From Echiichthys vipera (Eukaryota > Chordata > Actinopteri > Perciformes > Trachinidae), in NCBI GenBank assembly GCA_963691815.1, contig OY829653.1, forward strand, positions 32,810,074 through 32,874,073: DNA of 64,000 bases, read 5' to 3'. The notes under the pieces were generated by a model. It worked only from the letters and a program-made list of their open reading frames with translations, searched no databases and was not told the origin of the DNA. Position 1 is the stretch's first letter; each line of letters opens with the position of its first letter. Shown piece after piece: positions 1 through 8,574 of this stretch. The position numbers and the translations under genes were made by a program.

Positions 1-162
1 TGTCATTGCTTATCCTTGCCTTGGACTGTTTTTTTTTTTTAATTATGAAGAAGGTAGGCTACAATCTTTCCTGGTAGTTTATGCGTTTAGCAAGAAATTG
101 GGCCATGCAATTTCTGTTTTGGTAAGTTATTCATTCAATCTAAATCAGTTTTTTTCTTTTCT

Positions 163-517
163 TTATTATTTTGTGTGCTGAGCTCTAAACAATGTCCAAA
201 TAATGTTCTAAAATAATAATACAGGATCTTTGATAAGTTTTCATTTTTTTCCCCCGTTCGGAGTGTGGCCTCTTCTTAAGTTTTAAAAGATCTTTGAACA
301 CGTTATCATTTTTAAAGATTGTTTCAAAGCTCAAAGATCCTTTATTATTTTGTTTAAGAATTAATTCCTACAAAAAACAACTCAAACGGAATGTAACTAA
401 TTAATTGATTTCTCTATGTTGTTGTGTTTGAACTGGTTTTTGGTTTAACTTTAACTCACTATTTCTGTTGGAGAATATTACTTGGACATTTTTTAGAGCT
501 CAGCACACAAAATAATA
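163..517. repeat. Foldback (MITE-like) element
   Basis: About 49 bases at 163-211 are repeated in inverted orientation at 471-517, with the shared core TTTTGTGTGCTGAGCTCTAA. A second, inner inverted pair (around 211-235 and 340-360, sharing GGATCTTTG) makes a nested hairpin. No coding capacity is visible. The structure fits a short non-autonomous DNA transposon or foldback element. I could not define a target-site duplication, so the superfamily is unknown. Confidence 0.6.
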
Positions 518-887
518 GAGGATAAATAATGCGGCAATGCACAGCAGTGGTGAGTAGTGTTCCTTACTAATAAGAGACTAACTGGGTGAGTTCAACATCT
601 TGTTATCTTAATGTCAATCTAGTTGTGAATGGAATCCAGTATGTGCAATATTTCTGTGCACTATTCAATAACTAGTGATGTTTAATATGTGGTCAATTAC
701 ATGTCCATTACACCAGTGTTATTCATTCTTAAAAAAAACCATTTTGATAATGACAACTGTATCCTGAATTAGCCTCAGCCTATCCTACTTATTCTTCTGA
801 CTGAACTTGCCGGGGAATTGACTAGGTGTTTATAACAGGGTTCTCTTATCCTTACTATCAAGTGTGGCATAGTCACTATTTAATCAT
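518..887. other. No feature recognised
   Basis: AT-rich sequence between the foldback element and the candidate exon at 888. I see no repeat boundary, convincing coding stretch or RNA gene here. Confidence 0.5.
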
Positions 888-1023
888 TTATAATGGCGTT
901 GTTAATGCCTCTTCCGTGATGCAAAAAATAGGCATAAACTGCTCCCAATTTGCCTTTGCTAGGTCGAAAAAACGTCCACAGGCATTCATGCCAGAGACGT
1001 ATTGCAGGACCATACTGGCAACA
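888..1023 (-). CDS. Candidate 3' coding exon of a host-like gene
   Basis: Read on the minus strand, an acceptor (CTCAACAG at 1031-1024) is followed by an open stretch from 1023 to a TAA at 888-890. Entered in phase 1 this gives 44 codons plus stop, with residues such as QYVSGMNACG and ANWEQFMPIF. That phase is exactly the one left by the 60-bp exon-like units just upstream (1146-1652), which supports one split gene. The wording recalls HECT-type ubiquitin ligase-like genes that are expanded in fish, but I cannot verify this from sequence alone. The early stop suggests a pseudogene or an alternative end. Confidence 0.35.
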
Positions 1024-1100
1024 CTGTTGAGGAGATTGTTGCAATGTTAGCTTTTGTGCATCCATTTACAATTAAAACAAACACACACACACGACGTTTG

Positions 1101-1666
1101 CTATGAGAAGGATGTGTGTAGGGTTGCAGACTGAGAATAACATACCTTGCTGGAACACCAGGCTGGCTCCCATCCCGTCTCTGGGGACTACTATCCGGGT
1201 CCCGTCTAAACATAGAATAATAACACGCATATAGAATCAGAGCAATGTGCTATGAGAAGGATGTGTGTAGGGTGGCACACTGAGAATAACGTACCTTGCT
1301 GGAACCCCAGGCTGGCCCCCATCCCGACTCTGGGGACTACTAACTGGGTCCCGTCTAAACATAGAATAATAACACACATATAGAATTAGATCAATGTGCT
1401 ATGAGAAGGATGTGTGTAGGGTGGCACACTGAGAATAACGTACCTTGCTGGAACCCCAGGCTGGCCCCCATCCCGTCTCTGGAGATTATTATCCGGGTCC
1501 CGTCTAAACATATAATAAGAAAACACATATAGAATCAGAGCCATGTGCTATGAGAAGGATGTGTGTAGGGTGGCAGACTGAGAATAACATACCTTGCTGG
1601 AACACCAGGCTGGCTCCCATCCCGTCTCTGGGGACTACTATCCGGGTCCCGTCTAAACATAGAATT
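1101..1666. repeat. Tandem array, 149-bp unit
   Basis: Units start at 1101, 1250, 1399 and 1548, an exact 149-bp period, each beginning CTATGAGAAGGATGTGTG. The fourth unit is split at 1666 by an L2 LINE and resumes at 4529. A partial fifth unit starts at 4559. The jump from 1548 to 4559 is 3011 bp, which equals 149 plus the 2862 bp of inserted DNA and target duplication. Units differ at a few positions, so this is a diverging tandem duplication and not simple satellite. Confidence 0.9.
1146..1652 (-). CDS. Four tandem copies of a 60-bp exon-like block
   Basis: On the minus strand each 149-bp unit has ATGTTTAG, then a 60-bp block, then a GTATGT or GTACGT donor. Blocks lie at 1593-1652, 1444-1503, 1295-1354 and 1146-1205. 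All four are open in the same phase (1 in, 1 out) and encode variants of RDPDSSPQRRDG followed by a QPGVPA motif. Splice dinucleotides are kept in every unit, so any number could be spliced in without changing frame. The following exon (888-1023) continues the same frame. The function of the peptide is unknown. It could equally be a decayed intronic duplication. Confidence 0.45.
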
Positions 1667-4522
1667 CAATTCAATTCAATTCAATTTTATTTATAGTGTC
1701 AAATCATAACAAAAGTTATCTCAGGACACTTTACAGAGTAGGTAAAGACCACACTCAATGACTTATTTATGATTTACATAGACCCAACAATTCCTCTGTA
1801 GAGTACAGTGGCAACGAAAACCTTCCCTATAACAGGCAGGAACGTCAGACAGACCCAGCTCTGTGGAGGACGGCCATCTGTCTTGACCGGTTGGGGAGGA
1901 AGAAAAGGAGAGAGAAAGAGAGAAAAGACACACAGATGGACAGGGAGAGACAGACAGACACACTTCCAGAGATGCAAGCAAAGCCTAACAGTAACTATAA
2001 TATTTATAGTAATGTGAATATGACGTATATGTTAAGGCAGTTAATACAACAGAATAGTAGAAACAAGCACAGCTAAAGTGACAGAATATGAAAATGATAA
2101 TAATTATGGTGGCAAACATGATCAATGATGAGTAGTGGCAATAGCAGCTACAATACAGCTACAAATTTTATAGTTTATTAAACTAGTGATAGTATATATG
2201 AGTAACAGTGACAATAGCAGCAGGAAGCGTCATGTAGGACCACGGCAGCAAGCACCACCACGATCAGCAGAGACCTGCGAGACGACAAAGCACAAACAGC
2301 TCCGGGGAAGAAGCTGAATCAGTAACATGCATTGATGGGACATGAATGATTCAGACAGAGAGGAGAGAAGCTCAGAGTATCAGGAAAAGTATTATCCCCC
2401 GGCAGACTAGGCCTATAGCAGCATAATTAAGCAGAATAAAGTCTCATCGTAAGCCCTAGCTGTAAGCTTTATCAAAAAGGAAAGTTTTAAGTTTACTCTT
2501 AAATAAGGGGACAGTGTCTGCCTCCCGAATAACATTTGGGAGTTGGTTCCACAGGAGAGGAGCTTGGTAGCTGAAGGCTCTGCCTCCCATTCTACTTTTG
2601 GAGACTCTAGGAACGACGAGTAGCCCTGCATTCTCAGAGCGCAGTGATCTAGTCGGGTAATACGGTACTATGAGCTCTTTAAGATACGACGGAGCCTGAC
2701 CAATAAGAGCTTTGTACGTAAGGAGAAGGATTTTAAATTCTATTCTAGATTTTACAGGTAGCCAGTGCAGAGAAGCTAATACAGGAGAAATATGTTCTCT
2801 TCTATTTGTTTTAGTTAGTACACAAGCTGCAGCATTTTGGACTAACTGGAGACTCTTAACAGACTTATTGGAGCAGCCTGATAATAAGGAATTGCAATAG
2901 TCCAGCCTAGAAGTAACAAATGCATGAACAAGTTTCTCTGCATCTTTCTGAGACACAATGTTCCTAATTTTTGCAATATTACGCAGGTGAAAATATGCAG
3001 TCCTTGTTGTTAGTTTTATGTGAGAATCGAAGGACATATCCTGATCAAAAATAACACCCAGATTCCTTACTGTGGTGCTGGAGGACAACACAACATCATC
3101 CAGAGTAACAATGTCTTTAGCTATTGAGTTTCGGAGGCCTTTGGGGCCAAGTACAATAATTTCAGTTTTGTCTGAGTTTAACATCAGGAAATTGCAGGTC
3201 ATCCAGCTTTTTATTTCCTTAATGCACATTTGAAGTTTATCTAACTGATGGGTTTCTTCTGGTTTGATCGACAAATATAATTGTGTATCATCAGCATAAC
3301 AATGAAAATGTATGGAGTGCTTCCTTATAATAATTCCTAAGGGAAGCATATATAAGGTGAAAAGAATCGGTCCAAGGACAGAACCCTGTGGGACTCCGTG
3401 ACTAACTTTAGTGTGCATGGAGGATTTGTCATTAACATGTACAAACTGAGATCTATCTGATAGATATGACTTAAACCAGCTCAGTGCGGTTCCTTTAATG
3501 CCGATCAGATGCTCTAGTCTGTGTAGCAGGATGTGATGGTCAATAGTGTCGAAGGCAGCACTAAGATCTAGTAAGACAAGTACAGAGACAAGTCCTTTGT
3601 CTGAAGCTATTAGAAGGTCGTTAGTAATTTTCACCAGTGCTGTCTCAGTGCTATGATTTGCTCTAAATCCTGACTGGAAATCCTCAAATAACTCATTATT
3701 ATGTAAAAAGTCGCACAACTGATTGGCAACTAATTTCTCGAGGATCTTAGAGAGAAAAGGAAGGTTAGATATAGGTCTATAGTTGGCTAGTACCTCAGGA
3801 TCAAGACTGGGCTTTTTAAGAAGAGGTTTAATTACAGCTACTTTAAAAGACTGTGGTACATAACCTGCTGACAAAGACATGTTAATCATATCTAATACAG
3901 GAGTGCTAATTAAAGGTAACACTTCTTTAAGTAACCTAGTTGGAATAGAGTCTAGAAGACAAGTAGAAGGTTTTGATGCTGAAATAGTAGATGTTAATTT
4001 GTTAAGGTCGACTGTAGAAAAGCAGTCCAAGAATATTTCAGGTCGTACAGTTTGTAAGGTTCCTGGGTTTGATGAACAAATAGTGCCAAGCGAGTTGATT
4101 TTGTCTCTAATAGTTATAATTTTGTCATTAAAGAAGGTCATAAAGTCGTTACTACTGAGGGTTATAGGAATACATGGCTCAATAGAGCTGTGGCTCTCTG
4201 TCAGCCTGGCTACAGTGCTAAAAAGAAATCTAGGATTGTTCTTATTCTCCTCTATTAAAGATGAGTAATAGGCTGCTCTGGCATTACGGAGGTCCTTCCT
4301 ATAGGTTTTAAGACTTTCTTGCCAAACTAAGTGAGATTCCTCCAGTTTAGTGGAGCGCCATTTACTTTCCAACTTTCGCGATATTTGTTTTAATTCACAG
4401 GTTTGTGAGTTATACCACGGAGCTAACTTCCTCTGTTTTATTATCTTCTTTTTTAAAGGAGCAACAGAGTCAAGTGTTGTTCTTAGAGAGCCTGCAACAC
4501 TTTCAACAAGGTGATCAATTTC
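1667..4522 (-). mobile_element. L2-clade LINE, 5' truncated (copy 1)
   Basis: A non-LTR retrotransposon lying on the minus strand. Its 3' end is a pentanucleotide repeat (AATTC on the plus strand, 1667-1685), followed inward by the 3' UTR shared with the other L2 copies here. A 6-bp target duplication AGAATT flanks it (1661-1666 and 4523-4528). The element starts abruptly inside its ORF, losing the 5' UTR, N-terminal region and endonuclease. This is the usual outcome of incomplete target-primed reverse transcription. It sits inside the 149-bp tandem array, and removing it restores the array period exactly. Confidence 0.93.
2456..4522 (-). CDS. L2 reverse transcriptase ORF, open but 5' truncated
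   Basis: About 689 codons are open up to the stop at 2456. Landmarks in order are the RT fingers and palm with LDLSAAFDTIDHHIL, then HGVPQGSVLGP, then the catalytic YADD (bases 3288-3299), then thumb and C-terminal parts ending near KTFLFDKAYS. The protein would copy L2 RNA at a nicked target. The apurinic-type endonuclease that makes the nick is missing, because the copy begins at about the codon for SEIDHL. Upstream sequence up to 4537 belongs to the host repeat and not to the element. No frameshift or nonsense codon is present, so the insertion is probably recent. It has no promoter of its own and is unlikely to be autonomous. Confidence 0.9.
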   Translation of the reverse strand, partial: EIDHLVESVAGSLRTTLDSVAPLKKKIIKQRKLAPWYNSQTCELKQISRKLESKWRSTKLEESHLVWQESLKTYRKDLRNARAAYYSSLIEENKNNPRFLFSTVARLTESHSSIEPCIPITLSSNDFMTFFNDKIITIRDKINSLGTICSSNPGTLQTVRPEIFLDCFSTVDLNKLTSTISASKPSTCLLDSIPTRLLKEVLPLISTPVLDMINMSLSAGYVPQSFKVAVIKPLLKKPSLDPEVLANYRPISNLPFLSKILEKLVANQLCDFLHNNELFEDFQSGFRANHSTETALVKITNDLLIASDKGLVSVLVLLDLSAAFDTIDHHILLHRLEHLIGIKGTALSWFKSYLSDRSQFVHVNDKSSMHTKVSHGVPQGSVLGPILFTLYMLPLGIIIRKHSIHFHCYADDTQLYLSIKPEETHQLDKLQMCIKEIKSWMTCNFLMLNSDKTEIIVLGPKGLRNSIAKDIVTLDDVVLSSSTTVRNLGVIFDQDMSFDSHIKLTTRTAYFHLRNIAKIRNIVSQKDAEKLVHAFVTSRLDYCNSLLSGCSNKSVKSLQLVQNAAACVLTKTNRREHISPVLASLHWLPVKSRIEFKILLLTYKALIGQAPSYLKELIVPYYPTRSLRSENAGLLVVPRVSKSRMGGRAFSYQAPLLWNQLPNVIREADTVPLFKSKLKTFLFDKAYS

Positions 4523-4558
4523 AGAATTAGAAAACACATATAGAATCAGAGCAATGTG

Positions 4559-4913
4559 CTATGAGAAGGATGTGTGTAGGGTAGCAGACTGAGAATAAAG
4601 TACCTTGAGTCAGACAACAACATTATTGACACCAAAAAAGGTTAACTTTAGTAGCCTATTTATTGATATTCATTATGACAGGGTTATATCTTAAAATACC
4701 TTGGGACGGAGGTATAAATTGGACCTGTTGAGTGCATTTCGGGTTTTAATATCCAGAGGACACTGTTCAACTAATGGAACAATCCAACGGTCAGAGGTGA
4801 GCCGGCAGAGTCCAAAGTCCTCTGGGATACCTGGCACATTAGCTCCAATAATTCAAAAAATGCCTCTGGAGTGAGGTCTAGGGAGACCACCAAAGACATA
4901 GAGTTTGTGGTGT
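4559..4913 (-). pseudogene. Further candidate exons of the 5' host-like gene
   Basis: On the minus strand a good acceptor (GTTCACAG, AG at 4915-4914) opens an exon at 4913. It reads SMSLVVSLDLTPEAFFELL in one frame, then continues sensibly in another frame (GIPEDFGLCRLTSDRW and beyond) to a donor-like AAG|GTATTTT at 4700, so one frameshift is implied. A further short piece ends at 4604 with CTCAAG|GTAC, the same donor position as in the 149-bp units. Together with 1146-1652 and 888-1023 this looks like a minus-strand gene, probably a pseudogene. The family is not established. Confidence 0.3.
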
Positions 4914-6635
4914 CTGTGAACAGATGGAAACAAAAAGGTATTTGAATTATAATATGACATATGACAAAACAGCATTCATTCACTGATGACATTGTGATAA
5001 ATGCATGTAAATTATATTTTCGATACAGCACATAATCATCTCTCTCTGTTGATGCCAAATAAGAAAAATAAATTACCATTCCCGGACCTATATCGACTTA
5101 TGGCGTCGCGCAACACCACAATCTTCAAGTTCATTTGATGTCCACCTGGCCGCTGTCGCGGCCTGGCACCCATGCCGTTAAAGCTCTGTAAGCTGGATAC
5201 ATTACAATATCATGAGCATTTCTTGATTTATGAATTATAAAATGGAAACATTTCTAGCAAAATTTCTTGAAGGCAGTACCAGTGTATTATATTGACATAA
5301 AGAAATTGACACTGGGAATACTGGATAAAACTAACATGGTGTAATCAGTGTATCTCTTAGTAAAAGTACAGTATTTTTTTAAATGAGGTAAAGATGTGTA
5401 AACAGCTGCTCATTGTTGTTGCCATATATATATATTTTCATATTTTACACGAGTGCCTGTCATTTTCCAGTGGGCTTAACAAACTACTTAACAGGAAATA
5501 CGTATTTATAGTTTATTTTGTTAAACTGATTTCCTGTTTTTAATAACTCTCTTTACAGCATTTCATGATATTGGCATGATGTCAAATGTTATAGTTAAAA
5601 ATATGAACTGGTAAATAGGTTTTTTGCACTGTCCCAAAATCAATAAAAATGTATCAACAATTTTTTTTCTGCTATTATTGGGTTTGAGAAAATGGTACAT
5701 TCATACAAAAAACAACTAAAACGGAGTAAAACTAAAATTATCTTTATTTTGTTGTTGCTCCTCAGAATCAGTGGTTTCTTCCTTTCTTTCTTTGTCAATT
5801 GGTCAGTTATGCCACTGTTATGTTTTTATTTGTTAAAATAGTCAAGTTATAGAAATGCTGTCTGAAGCCCATGTAATAAAAAGTACATGGGCTGAGTAAC
5901 AACACTCTGTCAAATGGAACTGCGTAAAAGTGCTGTTCTTTCTTCAAATATATACTCATGTAAAAGTAAAAGTATGTTTCAATAAAACTACTCTTAAAAC
6001 TACAAATCATCTCAATATATAATGCCACTAGTTTGTCCAGTCAAAAATGGCGGCAAATCAATAATATACATACACTCATTTTATTTTAATGCAAACAGGC
6101 CATAAAAGATAGGTTAAAAGGGTAGTTAGGCAGTGATTAAGAATTAAAAAAAGACAGAAAACATATAGCATATGCCAAAGAGTGATACAATATGCAAATT
6201 ATAGTATCCCAGGCTAATACATTGATACAAAGACAATTATTTAAAATCATAAATAGACATAGGCCTAGTATAATTAATTCACTCACTTGTCAACGACAGA
6301 CATGTCATTCCTCCAGAATACGATTGAACTGTGCGTGTAATTCATCACAAAGTTGTGATAGTCTCCTTGTCATTTTGGAAAAAGCTGGAAAGGCTATTCA
6401 AAGATCTGTTTGCGGGCTTTTGTCTGCGTACTAACAGTTTTGCAGCGTTCATTTGTAATAAAAAAATCAGGAACTTCCTACTTATAATTCAGGCTTACAG
6501 TAAGGACAGAATAGAAAATGTTATAGGTACATTTGTGTGTATGGATTTAAGAGAATTACATATAGGGGACATACTGGAAGAAGAGAGGTAAATGTGTTTC
6601 AAAAAAGTTTACAAAAGAGCCAAGTAACTTAAATG
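4914..6635. other. No gene recognised
   Basis: AT-rich DNA without a convincing coding stretch. Bases around 5695-5757 (ACAAAAAACAACTAAAACGG) resemble 368-430, so a fragment of a dispersed repeat is shared between the two places. Nothing else could be assigned. Confidence 0.5.
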
Positions 6636-6830
6636 GACTTGGTAAATGGACTTGTACTTATATAGCGCCTTTCTAGACTTCTGACTACTCAAGGCGCTTT
6701 CACAGTGCAATTCGGGGTTCAGTGTCTTGCCCAAGGACACTTCGACATGTAGAAGGTGGGGATCGAACTGCCAATCTCTCGAATGGCAACCCACTCTTCC
6801 ACTAAGCCAACGTGACAAGGTGGAGGGCTC
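6636..6830 (-). mobile_element. tRNA-derived SINE (family A, copy 1)
   Basis: On the minus strand the element starts with a tRNA-like head (TGGCTTAGTGGAAGAGTGG, then a B-box-like CAGTTCGATCCCC). It continues with a body containing GTCCTTGGGCAAGACACTGA and ends with GGCGCTATATAAGTACAAGT and two copies of a TAAATGG-containing tail. The same body and tail occur at about 55098-55330 on the plus strand. It is non-coding and would depend on a partner LINE for mobility. The exact 5' boundary is uncertain. Confidence 0.65.
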
Positions 6831-7640
6831 TCAAAGAACCAAGAGCAGGCTTGTGGCTTGTTGCAATTACATCTTACTGCCAAAGAGGCCGCTAGATACA
6901 AGATATCTACCTTTTTTTTTAACCTAATCAATTCCCTTTCCACTGTTTAACAGTTCTTTCATGTCAAGAAAATTAATTTTGTCATCCGCCAATGTAATAA
7001 ATTTTAATTTACTTGATACTGTACAAATATAATTTAAATACAAGTATAAATAAGTTGGGGCACAAAACTGAACCTTGTGGAACACCACAGGTTATTCTCC
7101 TAAAATGTAATTCAGTATTTGTAATTTTTACATATTGGAACCTGTTATTTAAATAACTTTTTAACCAATTTTACGTGACACATCTTATACCATATCGTTC
7201 CAATTTCTGCAAAAGTAAGGAATGGTCAATTATGTCAAACACTTTACGTAAAGCAATAAATATACCTACAGTGTGTTGTCTCTTATCTATTGTCGTTGCT
7301 ATATTTTCTACAAATTCCATCACTGCCAAAGTTGTTGATGTATTCCTAAACCCAGATTAATGGTCACTCAGTAACTCATATTTCTCAATAAAGTCAGCAA
7401 GTCTATTTACAATTAGTTTTTCTAGTATTTTAGCAAACTGAAGTAGCAGAGACAGGTCTATAATTTGATACATTATGTTTGTCACCATTTTTTAGATTGG
7501 AACAACCTTAGCCATTTTCATTTTGTTAGGAAAGATACCTGTTCCAAAAGACTTATTGCACACATAAGTAAATGGCTCGAGGACACAGTCAATTACTTCT
7601 TTTATAAGTGACATATCAATAGTGTTACCATCAGGTTTTT

Positions 7641-7847
7641 TTAATTCTTAAACTTTCTGACAACTTCTAACACATCACTCTCACAAACTCCATCAAGGAA
7701 TACAGAATTGCTTCTGTTAAATGCTAAGTCATAAATATAGTCTTCATCTCTAAGGTTTATTTCCTTTACCAACTTTGGGCCTATATTACCGAAGAAATCA
7801 TTAAACTCTTGTTGTGGGAATTTTGGATATTTGTAACTCATAATCAT
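7641..7847 (-). pseudogene. Fragment of the outer LINE polyprotein
   Basis: An open stretch of 68 codons with PQQEFNDFFGNIGPKL, the conserved region between endonuclease and RT in CR1/L2/Jockey-like LINEs. It is one readable piece of the broken LINE that covers 6920-11095 and is not a gene in its own right. Confidence 0.7.
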
Positions 7848-7849
7848 AG

Positions 7850-8276
7850 TTTTGTCAGGTTAGACACAGTTCAGTGTTTCCTCTGTCTAACCTTCTCAAT
7901 GGATAACGCAAATAACTGCCTCATGATGGTTGTAATGGCATATGTGTGCATCTGCACCCTCTGTTAGAGACCTTGTGATGAGAGAGGTTCAGAATGTTCA
8001 GAATTGGCATGTCTGAGGCATGTTTTGTTAGGTCTAAAGACGTCACCCAACCAAGGCTTAGCTGGTTCCTCCTCTAAAAGGCTGATTACCAGTGGGCTCG
8101 AGGTCATTCCTGCTAAACTCTGAGCTTTGTGAGGAAGCAGGGGTGAACGTGTTTTTGTCTGCAGAAGAAAATACTTTGTCAAAAAAAACCACGGAGAAAA
8201 GGCTGATCCTGTTTGTTGATCTTTATTGAAGAAATCCATTTCCACAACACTCATTAAAAACTTCATCTACATTTTC
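7850..8276 (-). other. Unidentified segment interrupting the outer LINE
   Basis: LINE coding sequence stops near 8280 (ATWSVLNDMIKNCSKNN side) and resumes near 7847 (FNDFFGNIG side). The DNA between has a 100-codon minus-strand open stretch (7964-8266) with LEEEPAKPWLGDVF that I do not recognise. It is probably an inserted piece of another element. No flanking duplication could be defined. Confidence 0.35.
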
Positions 8277-8574
8277 AATGACTGAATTGTCCTTTTTTTA
8301 AAATTACGTTAGAAAATTATTTTTACTACAGTTCTTAATCATATCATTAAGCACACTCCAGGTAGCATTAATATTATTCTTATGTTTTGGCAACAGTTGA
8401 TCATAAGTCTTTTTTGCAATCTCATAATGATCAATCTAGTTTTCTATTTTTAATACTTGTCCTCCTTTTCCTTTGTTCTCATCTCTCATCTCATCTTCAA
8501 CCGCTTATCCGGGGTCGGGTCGCGGGGGCAGCAGCTTTAGCAGGGGACCCCAAACTTCCCTTTCCTGGGCCACA

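Noticed and set aside
2712..4268. Plus-strand open frames opposite the L2 ORF
   Set aside because: They are antisense shadows of the L2 reverse transcriptase, with no motifs of their own.
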